NCBI RefSeq assembly: GCF_014083985.1 | Contig: NZ_CP046907.1 | Coordinates: forward strand, 3,820,501-3,884,500 | Source: Streptomyces sp. SCUT-3 | GTDB taxonomy: Bacteria > Actinomycetota > Actinomycetes > Streptomycetales > Streptomycetaceae | Length of the DNA: 64,000 nucleotides | Direction: 5' to 3' | Part shown: positions 53,243-63,075 of the stretch, in pieces | Layout of the letters: each line of letters opens with the position of its first letter | Position numbering within the stretch: the first letter of the stretch is position 1 | Program-made: the position numbers and the translations under genes | Notes under the pieces: generated by a model | What the model saw: the letters and a program-made list of their open reading frames with translations, nothing else | Database searches by the model: none | What the model was told of the DNA's origin: nothing

Positions 53243-54013
53243 GTGACCTGTCCGCGCGACGTCCTGGACATGCTGCTGCCGGCGGACTGCGCCGGGTGCG
53301 GCCGCCGCCGGACGGTGCTGTGCGGGGAGTGCCGCGGGCGGTTGTGCGGCGGCGGGCCGTACCGTGTCCGGCCGGCGGCCGCGGGACTGCCCGCGGTGTT
53401 CGCGGCGGCCGACTACGGCGGGGCGGTGCGTGCGGTGATCCTCGCCCACAAGGAGCGCGGCGCCCTGCCCCTGGCCGCGCCGCTGGGCGGGGCACTGGCG
53501 GGGGCGGTGCGGGCGGCGCTCGACGCGGCCCGCGCGTCCCCCGGGGGCGGGGGTGCGGCCGCGGGGCCGGTGCTGCTGGTCCCGGTCCCCTCGGCGGGCC
53601 GGGCCACCGCGCGGCGCGGGCACGACCCGGTGCGGCGCGTCACCCGTGCCGCCGTCCGCTCCCTGCGCCGCGGAGGGGTCCCGGCCCGGTCCGCGCCGCT
53701 GCTGCGCCAGGGGCGCCCGGTGGCGGACCAGGGGGGCCTGGGCGCGGCCGGGCGGGCCGCCAACCTGGCGGGCGCCCTGCGGGTGGTCCCCGGCGGCGAG
53801 GCGGTGCTCCCCGGGGCGGTCGTGGTGGTCGTGGACGACCTGGTGACCACGGGGGCGTCGCTGGCCGAGGCGGTGCGCGCGCTCCGCGCCGCGGGCGGCC
53901 GGCCCGTCGCCGCGGCGGTGGTGGCCGGAGTGCGGAGCCCGGCCGCGGGAGCCCCGCCGTCCGGCCGCGGGACGGGGCTGGAACCCGCCGGGCCGGATGA
54001 TCGTTCACCCTGA
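53243..54013 (+). CDS. ComF family phosphoribosyltransferase
   Basis: The 256-residue product has an N-terminal zinc-finger-like Cys set (CAGCGRRRTVLCGEC), the middle LVPVPSAGRATARRGHDPV, and the PRPP-binding loop VVVVVDDLVTTGASLAEA. ComF proteins of competence systems act with ssDNA handling; in Streptomyces the function is not defined. GTG 53243 starts the protein shortly before the zinc finger; the open frame further upstream is not conserved in type. It lies 170 nt after lpqB with a hairpin behind it. Confidence 0.85.
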   Translation: MTCPRDVLDMLLPADCAGCGRRRTVLCGECRGRLCGGGPYRVRPAAAGLPAVFAAADYGGAVRAVILAHKERGALPLAAPLGGALAGAVRAALDAARASPGGGGAAAGPVLLVPVPSAGRATARRGHDPVRRVTRAAVRSLRRGGVPARSAPLLRQGRPVADQGGLGAAGRAANLAGALRVVPGGEAVLPGAVVVVVDDLVTTGASLAEAVRALRAAGGRPVAAAVVAGVRSPAAGAPPSGRGTGLEPAGPDDRSP

Positions 54014-54023
54014 TACCGGCGAC

Positions 54024-54062
54024 GGCACCCCTTCCGGGGGTAACACCACCGGAAGGGGTGCC
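54024..54062 (+). terminator. Terminator after comF
   Basis: Perfect 14-bp arms (GGCACCCCTTCCGG and complement) and an 11-nt loop, 10 nt behind the stop codon. No U tail. Confidence 0.75.
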
Positions 54063-54360
54063 GACAACCGTCCGGTGAGGCTATGTTCGGTTGTGACGAA
54101 TGACGGAGGTATGCATCCCGTTCGGAACCGATGTCCTGTCCGCCCGTTGTGTCGGGTGCGATGTTCGGACATTTTCCGAGAGGGCCATTCCTCGCTCTCC
54201 GGGAGGGTTTTGATCCTCCAGGAGGGGGAGGAGGAGGTGAGAGTCGCAGTGCCGCGGCCGCGGAGGCCCCCGGTGCCTCCGGTGATCGCGATGCGGCTGC
54301 GAACTCAGGGCCGCGCGGGCCCTGCGCCCGCCGGCACAGCGCGAGGGAACGGAGTTCTGC
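54063..54360 (+). promoter_or_regulatory. Upstream region of hpf
   Basis: About 300 bases. A GGAAC at 54124-54128 and GTT at 54146-54148 with 17-nt spacing resemble, imperfectly, a sigma-R (thiol-stress) promoter, GGAAT-N18-GTT. A purine tract with GGAGG elements at 54219-54239 lies 120 nt before the hpf start. It is a good ribosome site for a GTG at 54250 that opens an overlapping, out-of-frame 75-codon reading frame. Confidence 0.35.
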
Positions 54361-55038
54361 GTGGACATCGTCGTCAAGGGCCGCAAGACCGAGGTGCCCG
54401 ACCGGTTCCGCAAGCACGTGGCCGAGAAGCTGGAGAAGATCCAGAAGCTCGACGGCAAGGTGATCAGCCTTGAGGTCGAGATGTCCAAGGAACACAACCC
54501 CCGTCAGGCGGACCGCTCCGACCGGGTCGAGATCACCCTGCGCACCCGCGGGCCGGTGATCCGGGCGGAGGCCGCGGCGGCGGACCCCTACGGAGCCCTC
54601 GACCTTGCGGTCGGCAAGCTCGAGGCGCGGCTGCGCAAGGCCGCCGACAAGCGCCGCGTGCACCGGGGCGGCAGCCGTACGCCCACCAGCGTCGCGCAGG
54701 CCACCGCGGGCCTGCCCGTGGCGCCCAACGGCGGCACCGCGCTGACCGAGGCCGAGGAGCCCGTGCCCACGAAGAAGGTCGGCCCGCTGGAGGTCAAGGG
54801 CGAGGGGCCCCTGGTGGTCCGGGAGAAGACCCACGCCGCGCCGCCGATGGAACTCGGCCAGGCGCTCTACGAGATGGAACTCGTCGGGCACGACTTCTAC
54901 CTCTTCGTCGACTCCGACACGGGCCTGCCCTCGGTGGTGTACCGCCGGCACGGCTACGACTACGGCGTCATCCACCTCAAGGCGGACCCCGAGGCGAACG
55001 GCTCCCCCGTCGAGGCGGGCGACGCCCTGCACGCCTGA
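54361..55038 (+). CDS. hpf: Long-form ribosome hibernation promoting factor
   Basis: Binds the 30S subunit and, through its C-terminal domain, pairs ribosomes into inactive 100S dimers. The 225-residue product has the N-terminal RaiA/HPF domain (DIVVKGRKTEVPDRFRKHV; RVEITLRTRGPVIRAEA), a linker, and the long-HPF C-terminal domain (MELVGHDFYLFVDSDTGLP; VVYRRHGYDYGVIHL). GTG 54361 has a GGAG within 8 nt. Actinobacterial relatives respond to stationary phase or stress. Confidence 0.95.
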   Translation: MDIVVKGRKTEVPDRFRKHVAEKLEKIQKLDGKVISLEVEMSKEHNPRQADRSDRVEITLRTRGPVIRAEAAAADPYGALDLAVGKLEARLRKAADKRRVHRGGSRTPTSVAQATAGLPVAPNGGTALTEAEEPVPTKKVGPLEVKGEGPLVVREKTHAAPPMELGQALYEMELVGHDFYLFVDSDTGLPSVVYRRHGYDYGVIHLKADPEANGSPVEAGDALHA

Positions 55039-55053
55039 TCCGCGCCGCCGGTC

Positions 55054-55098
55054 GGCCGATCCGTTCGGGTCACCACGGGTGACCCGAACGGATCGGCC
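55054..55098 (+). terminator. Terminator after hpf
   Basis: Perfect 21-bp arms (GGCCGATCCGTTCGGGTCACC and complement) with a three-base loop, 15 nt behind the hpf stop. No U tail but a very stable stem. Confidence 0.82.
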
Positions 55099-55175
55099 GT
55101 GTCGGGCGGTCGGCATGAAATCATGGCGACAGCCAACCGGCCGACGACCAGAGGTATTTCAGGGGGAGACACTCG

Positions 55176-55901
55176 ATGGCGGACAGCAGCGGGCCCGCGT
55201 CGGTCGACGACACAGGTCCCGGCGGGGACCGTTCGCGCGCGGAGCCGATCAGGGTTTTGGTGGTCGACGACCACGCCCTCTTCCGCAGGGGGCTGGAGAT
55301 CGTCCTCGCGCAGGAGGAGGACATCCAGGTCGTCGGCGAGGCGGGCGACGGGGCCGAGGCGGTGGACAAGGCCGCCGACCTGCTGCCCGACATCGTCCTG
55401 ATGGACGTGCGCATGCCCAAGCGCGGCGGCATCGAGGCGTGCACCTCCATCAAGGAGGTGGCCCCCAGCGCCAGGATCATCATGCTGACCATCAGCGACG
55501 AGGAGGCCGACCTCTACGAGGCGATCAAGGCCGGGGCCACCGGGTACCTCCTCAAGGAGATCTCCACGGACGAGGTCGCCACGGCCATCCGTGCCGTCGC
55601 CGACGGACAGTCGCAGATCAGCCCCTCGATGGCCTCCAAACTGCTCAGCGAGTTCAAGTCGATGATCCAGCGCACCGACGAGCGGCGACTGCTCCCGGCG
55701 CCCCGGCTCACCGACCGCGAACTGGAGGTGCTCAAGCTGGTGGCCACCGGGATGAACAACCGGGACATCGCCAAGGAGCTCTTCATCAGCGAGAACACGG
55801 TGAAGAACCACGTGCGCAACATCCTGGAGAAGCTCCAGCTGCACTCCCGGATGGAGGCCGTGGTCTACGCGATGCGGGAGAAGATCCTCGAGATCAGGTG
55901 A
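55176..55901 (+). CDS. Orphan NarL/FixJ-family response regulator
   Basis: A 241-residue regulator with receiver domain (acidic pair in LVVDDH, phospho-acceptor D77 in IVLMDVRMPKRGG, switch Lys in YLLKEIS) and a LuxR-type helix-turn-helix (about 172-236: LTDRELEVLKLVATGMNNRD, ENTVKNHVRNILEKL). No histidine kinase gene is next to it, so it is an orphan; a conserved gene of the hpf-secA neighbourhood in Streptomyces. ATG 55176 has GGGGGA upstream. Convergent, with an 8-nt overlap, with the YcaQ-like gene. Confidence 0.92.
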   Translation: MADSSGPASVDDTGPGGDRSRAEPIRVLVVDDHALFRRGLEIVLAQEEDIQVVGEAGDGAEAVDKAADLLPDIVLMDVRMPKRGGIEACTSIKEVAPSARIIMLTISDEEADLYEAIKAGATGYLLKEISTDEVATAIRAVADGQSQISPSMASKLLSEFKSMIQRTDERRLLPAPRLTDRELEVLKLVATGMNNRDIAKELFISENTVKNHVRNILEKLQLHSRMEAVVYAMREKILEIR

Positions 55902-57081
55902 GCCTGTCCACGGCCGCGGCCAGCGGCGCCGCCAGGCCGGCCGGCTCCACCCGCTCCGGGCGCACCGCGTCGCACCCCACCCACTCCGCCGCCTCGCGCA
56001 GCGCACGCGCCACCGGCTCCACCGCCCCCGCACCGGCCACCGACACCTGACGGGCCACCAGCGTCCTTCCCTCACGGGCGGGATCGACCCGGCCGACCAG
56101 CCGGCCCCCGGCCAGCACCGGCATCGCGAAATAGCCGTGGACCCGCTTGTGCCTGGGCACGTAGGCCTCCAGCCGGTGGTGGAAGCCGAAGAGCCGCAGG
56201 GTGCGCGGACGGTCCCAGACCAGGGAGTCGAAGGGGGACAGCAGGGTGGTGCGGTGCCTGCCGCGCAGGGGCGCGGCCAGGGCCCCGGGATCGGCCCAGG
56301 CGGTGCGGTCCTTGCCCGTCCACCCCTCGACCGTCACCGGCACCAGCCCCGAGTCGGCCACCACCGAGTCGACCTGCGCACCCGTCAGGCGGTGGTAGTC
56401 CGCCAGGTCGGCACGGGTCGCCACGCCCATCGCCCGGCCCGCCTGCCCCACCAGCCGCCGCAGGCACTCGGCGTCGTCGAGGTCGTCGTGCAGCAGTTCA
56501 CCGGGGACGGCCCGCTCCGCCAGGTCGTACACCCGCTTCCAGCCGCGCCGCTGCGCGCAGACCACCTCGCCGGTGTCCAGCAGCCACTCCACGGCGATCT
56601 TCGTCTCCGACCAGTCCCACCAGGGGCCGCCGTTCTTCGCGCCGCCCAGGTCGGTCGAGGTCAGCGGCCCGTCGGAGCGCAGCCTGGCCAGCACCTCGGC
56701 GCACGAGCGCTGCTTGTCCTTCAGCATGTGCCAGCGGTGGCCCCGGGCCCGCCGGGCGCGGCGGCGGAAGGCGAAGTACGGCCACTCCTCGACGGGCAGC
56801 ACGCACGCGGCGTGCGACCAGTACTCGAACGAGCGGCCCCCCGACCAGTAGGCGGACTCCACCGCCTCCCGCCCGACCGCCCCCAGCCGGGCGTACGGCA
56901 CCAGCTCGTGCGAGCGGGCGAGCACGGAGATGGTGTCCAGCTGCACCGCGCCCAGGCTCCGCAGCACACCGGCCACCCCCGCCCGGCGGTCGGGGGCGCC
57001 CAGCAGGCCCTGCGCCCGCAGGGCGATCCTGCGGGCCTCGTCGGCGGACAGACTCACGGTCGTGGTCGCAGGGGTCGTCAT
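55894..57081 (-). CDS. YcaQ-like winged-helix DNA-binding protein (DNA glycosylase-like)
   Basis: The 395-residue product fits the COG3214/YcaQ (AlkX) family of HTH_42 proteins, some of which unhook DNA interstrand crosslinks. Features are LGAVQLDTISVLARSHELV near the N-terminus, YWSHAACVLPVEEWPYF, RSDGPLTSTDLGG (winged-helix unit), WLLDTGEVVCAQRRGWKRVYDL, and TLLSPFDSLVWDRPRTLRLFGF with HGYFAMPVLAGGRLVGRVD. ATG 57081. Whether this copy is active is not visible from sequence. Confidence 0.85.
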   Translation of the reverse strand: MTTPATTTVSLSADEARRIALRAQGLLGAPDRRAGVAGVLRSLGAVQLDTISVLARSHELVPYARLGAVGREAVESAYWSGGRSFEYWSHAACVLPVEEWPYFAFRRRARRARGHRWHMLKDKQRSCAEVLARLRSDGPLTSTDLGGAKNGGPWWDWSETKIAVEWLLDTGEVVCAQRRGWKRVYDLAERAVPGELLHDDLDDAECLRRLVGQAGRAMGVATRADLADYHRLTGAQVDSVVADSGLVPVTVEGWTGKDRTAWADPGALAAPLRGRHRTTLLSPFDSLVWDRPRTLRLFGFHHRLEAYVPRHKRVHGYFAMPVLAGGRLVGRVDPAREGRTLVARQVSVAGAGAVEPVARALREAAEWVGCDAVRPERVEPAGLAAPLAAAVDRLT

Positions 57082-57128
57082 GACCGACAGCGTAGGGGCG
57101 GGCACCGACAGCGCCCGGGCCCAGGGGG

Positions 57129-57779
57129 TCAGCGGGGGACCGCGCCCGGGCCGCCGTCCGCGGCGCCGTCCGGGCCGCCGTCCGCGGGGAGGTAGGGCAG
57201 CCGCGAGGGAAGGCCCAGGTCCGAGGGCAGCAGGGAACCCGCCCAGGCGTCCCGGCGCGTGCCGCGGTGGAGGACCCGGGACCGCAGCGTGCCCTCCATG
57301 GTGAAGCCCGCCCGCCGCGCGACCGCGCGCGAGCCCTCGTTGCCCACCTCGGCGTACCACTCCAGCCGGTCCGCGCCGCAGGCCGTGAACGCCCAGCGGG
57401 CCACCGCCCGCAGTGCCTCCGCGGTGTACCCGCGGCCGCGCTGCCCGGGGGCGGTCCAGTAGCCGACCTCCGCGGTGCGCTGCTCGCCCGGCATCAGCGC
57501 CAGGCCCACCAGGCCGATCGACGACACCAGCCGGCCGCCGTCCCGGGTGAAGCTGCCGAAGTTGTACCGCGTGTCCTGCTGCCACCCCTCCGGGCAGACA
57601 CGCTCCACGAAGTACTCGGCGTCCTCGCGGCGGTACGGGGACGGCACCTGTGTCCAGCGCTGCACGGCGGCGTCCTGGCACGCCCCGTGCACCGCGTCGA
57701 CGTCGGCGGGGGCGAACGGGCGCAGGACCAGGCGTTCGGTGGTCAGTGTCACGGGCTCCACCGTCGCAGTATCCGGCAT
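57129..57779 (-). CDS. GNAT family N-acetyltransferase (RimJ/RimL type)
   Basis: The 216-residue product contains the complete GNAT fold: [20 protein letters not shown] at the start, [20 protein letters not shown] with the acetyl-CoA loop (QRGRGY), and [19 protein letters not shown] near the end. This pattern is the RimJ/RimL group, which acetylates protein N-termini or small amines. The C-terminal 25 residues are low-complexity. ATG 57779 is chosen; start is not certain. Same strand as the YcaQ-like gene and upstream of it by about 50 nt. Confidence 0.88.
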   Translation of the reverse strand: MPDTATVEPVTLTTERLVLRPFAPADVDAVHGACQDAAVQRWTQVPSPYRREDAEYFVERVCPEGWQQDTRYNFGSFTRDGGRLVSSIGLVGLALMPGEQRTAEVGYWTAPGQRGRGYTAEALRAVARWAFTACGADRLEWYAEVGNEGSRAVARRAGFTMEGTLRSRVLHRGTRRDAWAGSLLPSDLGLPSRLPYLPADGGPDGAADGGPGAVPR

Positions 57780-57980
57780 CCGTGCCCGGACGGAGCAATC
57801 GTTTTCGCGGCCGGCCGGAGGATGATGCGCGGGCCGTGCATTGACGGACCTCCCGGGGGACGGGGCTCCTCGCTTACGATGGCCGGTGCGGTGGCGAACA
57901 GAACACGAAGCCCCAAGGAAGCCCCCGCCGCGCCCAGCGCGCGCCATCGTGCCAGGCCGACCGGCAAGGAGCCAGCCTAC

Positions 57981-60752
<2,772 letters not shown>

Positions 60753-60758
60753 GCCGGG

Positions 60759-60786
60759 CGGCCCCGGCGCGCACGCGCCGGGGCCG
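60759..60786 (+). terminator. secA terminator hairpin
   Basis: Perfect 13-bp arms (CGGCCCCGGCGCG and complement) with a two-base centre, 6 nt behind the secA stop. Confidence 0.7.
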
Positions 60787-60796
60787 CGGACGGTGA

Positions 60797-60844
60797 GGGA
60801 GGGCCGGGACGGCCGCACGCAGGGGCGGCCGTCCCGGCCCTCCC
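60797..60844. terminator. Second hairpin between convergent secA and Rv3235-family gene
   Basis: Perfect 19-bp arms (GGGAGGGCCGGGACGGCCG and complement) and a 10-nt loop. Placed between the two stops, it could serve the minus-strand gene as well. Confidence 0.75.
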
Positions 60845-60859
60845 GCGTGCGGGCCCGGC

Positions 60860-61378
60860 TCAGGCCGTCTCGACGGCCGTGCAGCGCCAGCGGCGGTCGG
60901 GGGCGAGCTCCAGGCGGAACGCCAGCGCGTGGAACCGTCCCGCGGCGAAGACCACCGCCGCCGCCTCGACCACCCCGCGGGCCGGCCGGGCCGCCACGCA
61001 CCGCCGGACGTACGGCGTGCGGTGCCCGCCGCACTGCCAGTCGCGGCACTGCTCCACCAGCTGCCACAGCTGCTCCCAGGCGGGGTTGCGCACGTGCCCC
61101 ATCAGCCGTCCCACCGGGCGGCGGCCGGTGAGGGCCTCCAGCAGCCGCTCGGCGAACCACTGGTGGGGGAGGACCGGGTGCTGTGCGCCGCGTGCCGCGA
61201 CACCCGTCCCCGGCCCTCCGCCCGGTGCTCCGCCGGGCACTCCGGCCGGCCCTCCGGTCGGCCCTCCGCCCGGTCCCGCCCCGGGCCTGCGCCCGCCCGG
61301 GCGGGCGGGGTCGCGGCGGCCCGGCGGTCCCGGGGGCGCCGGGGGCCTGTGCCGGGAGGGGTGGTGAGTGGCCGTCAT
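60860..61378 (-). CDS. Rv3235 family protein
   Basis: The 172-residue product has about 65 residues of Pro/Gly-rich leader and then the Rv3235-family domain: HQWFAERLLEALTGRRPVGRL, then VRRCVAARPARGVVEAAAVV and the diagnostic ending AFRLELAPDRRWRCTAVE. Conserved next to secA in actinobacteria, with unknown function; the leader here has a PGGxPGG-type repeat. ATG 61378 has GGTGG-like purines upstream. Convergent with secA. Confidence 0.85.
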   Translation of the reverse strand: MTATHHPSRHRPPAPPGPPGRRDPARPGGRRPGAGPGGGPTGGPAGVPGGAPGGGPGTGVAARGAQHPVLPHQWFAERLLEALTGRRPVGRLMGHVRNPAWEQLWQLVEQCRDWQCGGHRTPYVRRCVAARPARGVVEAAAVVFAAGRFHALAFRLELAPDRRWRCTAVETA

Positions 61379-61735
61379 GTCTGTCCCCGTTCGTTCTGCC
61401 GGTGCCGGCGTCTTCCGGTACCTGTGTCTTCCGGTACCGGTGTCGGCAGGTTCGGGTCGGCAGCCTGCGGCTCGGCACTGCGTCCGGGGGCCGTGGGGAG
61501 TTCACCTATCCGGCCGATCCGGGTCCTTCCGGCCCGCTCCCGGCCGGGCGGGCGTCGCCCTCCGCCCGGCCGGGGAACGGCGTGCGCGACCACCCGAACG
61601 TGGACGCCGGATACGGCCGGCGGGGGGAGGAGGGGCCTCCCGGCGCGTCCGCGGCCCGCGGTTCCGGGGAGGAGGGGAAGCAGGCTGTCTATGATGGGAT
61701 CATCTCCCACCGGCCTTGCGACGGAAGCGGACCCG
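61379..61735. other. Intergenic region before DUF6912 gene, with 12-bp repeat
   Basis: About 360 bases between divergent genes. Two copies of TCTTCCGGTACC lie at 61411-61422 and 61427-61438, 16 bp apart centre to centre. A TATGAT at 61690-61695 could be a -10 for the downstream gene, without a clear -35. No coding feature is supported. Confidence 0.4.
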
Positions 61736-62248
61736 ATGCGCGTCTACGTTCCCACCACCCTGCGCGCCCTCGCCGAGGCCCACCGGACCGGCAGGCTGGG
61801 CTCCGGCCCGGTCGACGCCTACGCGGTCACACCGGGCCTGCGCGAGTGGTACGTCTCCGACGACATCGAGGAGCTGGAGTACGCGGCCCTCACCAGGGCG
61901 GCACAGGCCGCCCTGCGCCTACTGGCCATCGACCCGCAGGCACCGCGCCGCCGGGTCGTGGTGGCCGTCGACACCCCCGACGGCGACGCGGTGGCCGACC
62001 CGGACCGGGGCCTGGACCCGTCCTCCGTGGGAGCGGTGCGGCTGGCCGCCCCGGTGGAGCTGGCCAAGGCCGCCGCCGTGCACCTGGACGCGGACGACGC
62101 CGAGGAGGACGTGGCCGCCGCGGCCGCGGCGCTCGGCGCGGCCGACGCCGGGGACGACGACGCGCAGTTCACCGTGGACGGCGCCGAGGACCACGAGCTG
62201 CTGTGGTACGCCACCCAGGAGATCCCCACTCTGATCGCCGGGGAGTGA
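61736..62248 (+). CDS. DUF6912 family protein
   Basis: The 170-residue product starts MRVYVPTTLRALAEAHRTG and continues with REWYVSDDIEELEYAALTRAA and RRRVVVAVDTPDGDAV; the ending DHELLWYATQEIPTLI completes the DUF6912 pattern. It is soluble, Ala/Asp-rich and without known active site. ATG 61736. The HAD gene follows on the same strand after about 110 nt. Function unknown. Confidence 0.85.
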   Translation: MRVYVPTTLRALAEAHRTGRLGSGPVDAYAVTPGLREWYVSDDIEELEYAALTRAAQAALRLLAIDPQAPRRRVVVAVDTPDGDAVADPDRGLDPSSVGAVRLAAPVELAKAAAVHLDADDAEEDVAAAAAALGAADAGDDDAQFTVDGAEDHELLWYATQEIPTLIAGE

Positions 62249-62343
62249 CCGCCCCGCCCTCCCGCCGCGTGCCGTCCCGCCTTCACCACCGTCCGCCGTC
62301 CGCCTGCGGGTCCCGCGGGCTGGGGGAGCGGGCGGGGGGCGAG

Positions 62344-62349
62344 TAGATT
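62344..62349 (+). promoter_or_regulatory. Candidate -10 element of HAD gene, leaderless position
   Basis: TAGATT ends 7 nt before the HAD ATG, so the transcript would begin at or next to the start codon. No clear -35 is visible 17-19 bp upstream. Weak but position-specific. Confidence 0.4.
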
Positions 62350-62356
62350 TGCAGGA

Positions 62357-63013
62357 ATGACCGCGCACATCGTCTGGGACTGGAACGGCACGCTCTACCA
62401 CGACATCGACGCCGTGATCGCCGCCACCAACGCGGCCTTCGCGGAGATCGGTCTCGACCCGATCACCCTGGAGCAGTACCGCGAGCTGTACTGCGTGCCG
62501 ATCCCGCGCTTCTACGAGCGGCTCCTGGGCCGGCTGCCCACCGGGGACGAGTGGGAGGCGATGGACACGGCCTTCCACGGCCACTACGTCCGCCACCGGG
62601 TCGAGTGCGGTCTGACCGAGGGCGCGGAGACGCTGCTGGAGTCCTGGCGGACGGCCGGGTGCACTCAGTCCATCCTCTCGATGTACGGCCACGAGGACCT
62701 GGTCCCGCTGGTGCGCGACTTCGGCATCGAGCGGCACTTCGTGCGGGTGGACGGGCGGACCGGGCCGTCGGGCGGCAGCAAGGCCGAGCACATGGTCCGG
62801 CACCTGTCCGCCCTGCGCGGCACGGCGGTCGCGGCCCGCACCTGCGTGATCGGGGACGCGGCCGACGACGCGATGGCGGCCCGGGAGGTCGGGGCGCGGG
62901 CCGTCCTCTACACGGGCGGCTCGCACAGCCGGGCGAGCCTGGTGGCGGTCGGCGTCCCGGTCGTGGACACCCTGGCGGAGGCGGTCGAACTGGCCGGGAC
63001 CATGGTCGACTGA
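62357..63013 (+). CDS. HAD family hydrolase
   Basis: The 218-residue product has HAD motif I as DWNGT (nucleophile D8, acid/base position N10 instead of the usual Asp), motif II near TQSILSMYG, motif III Lys in GGSKAEHMV and motif IV VIGDAADDAMAAREVG. The cap sits between motif I and II, as in phosphoglycolate phosphatase-like enzymes. The Asn for Asp in motif I is found in a subset of active actinobacterial relatives, so activity is possible. ATG 62357 follows GCAGGA at only a few nt. Substrate unknown. Confidence 0.88.
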   Translation: MTAHIVWDWNGTLYHDIDAVIAATNAAFAEIGLDPITLEQYRELYCVPIPRFYERLLGRLPTGDEWEAMDTAFHGHYVRHRVECGLTEGAETLLESWRTAGCTQSILSMYGHEDLVPLVRDFGIERHFVRVDGRTGPSGGSKAEHMVRHLSALRGTAVAARTCVIGDAADDAMAAREVGARAVLYTGGSHSRASLVAVGVPVVDTLAEAVELAGTMVD

Positions 63014-63040
63014 GCGGTTCGCCTCCCGGGTCGCGGGAAG

Positions 63041-63046
63041 TAGGAT
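63041..63046 (+). promoter_or_regulatory. Candidate -10 element of pruA promoter
   Basis: TAGGAT, 29 nt before the pruA ATG, with a weak -35-like GTTCGC at 63017-63022 (18-bp spacer). GCGGAGGTC just upstream of the ATG supplies the ribosome site. Confidence 0.45.
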
Positions 63047-63075
63047 GATTTGTCCACTTCCTGCGGAGGTCGGCC

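Noticed and set aside
57841-57880. secA promoter TTGACG...TACGAT
   Set aside because: The two hexamers are 28 bp apart, too far for a vegetative promoter.
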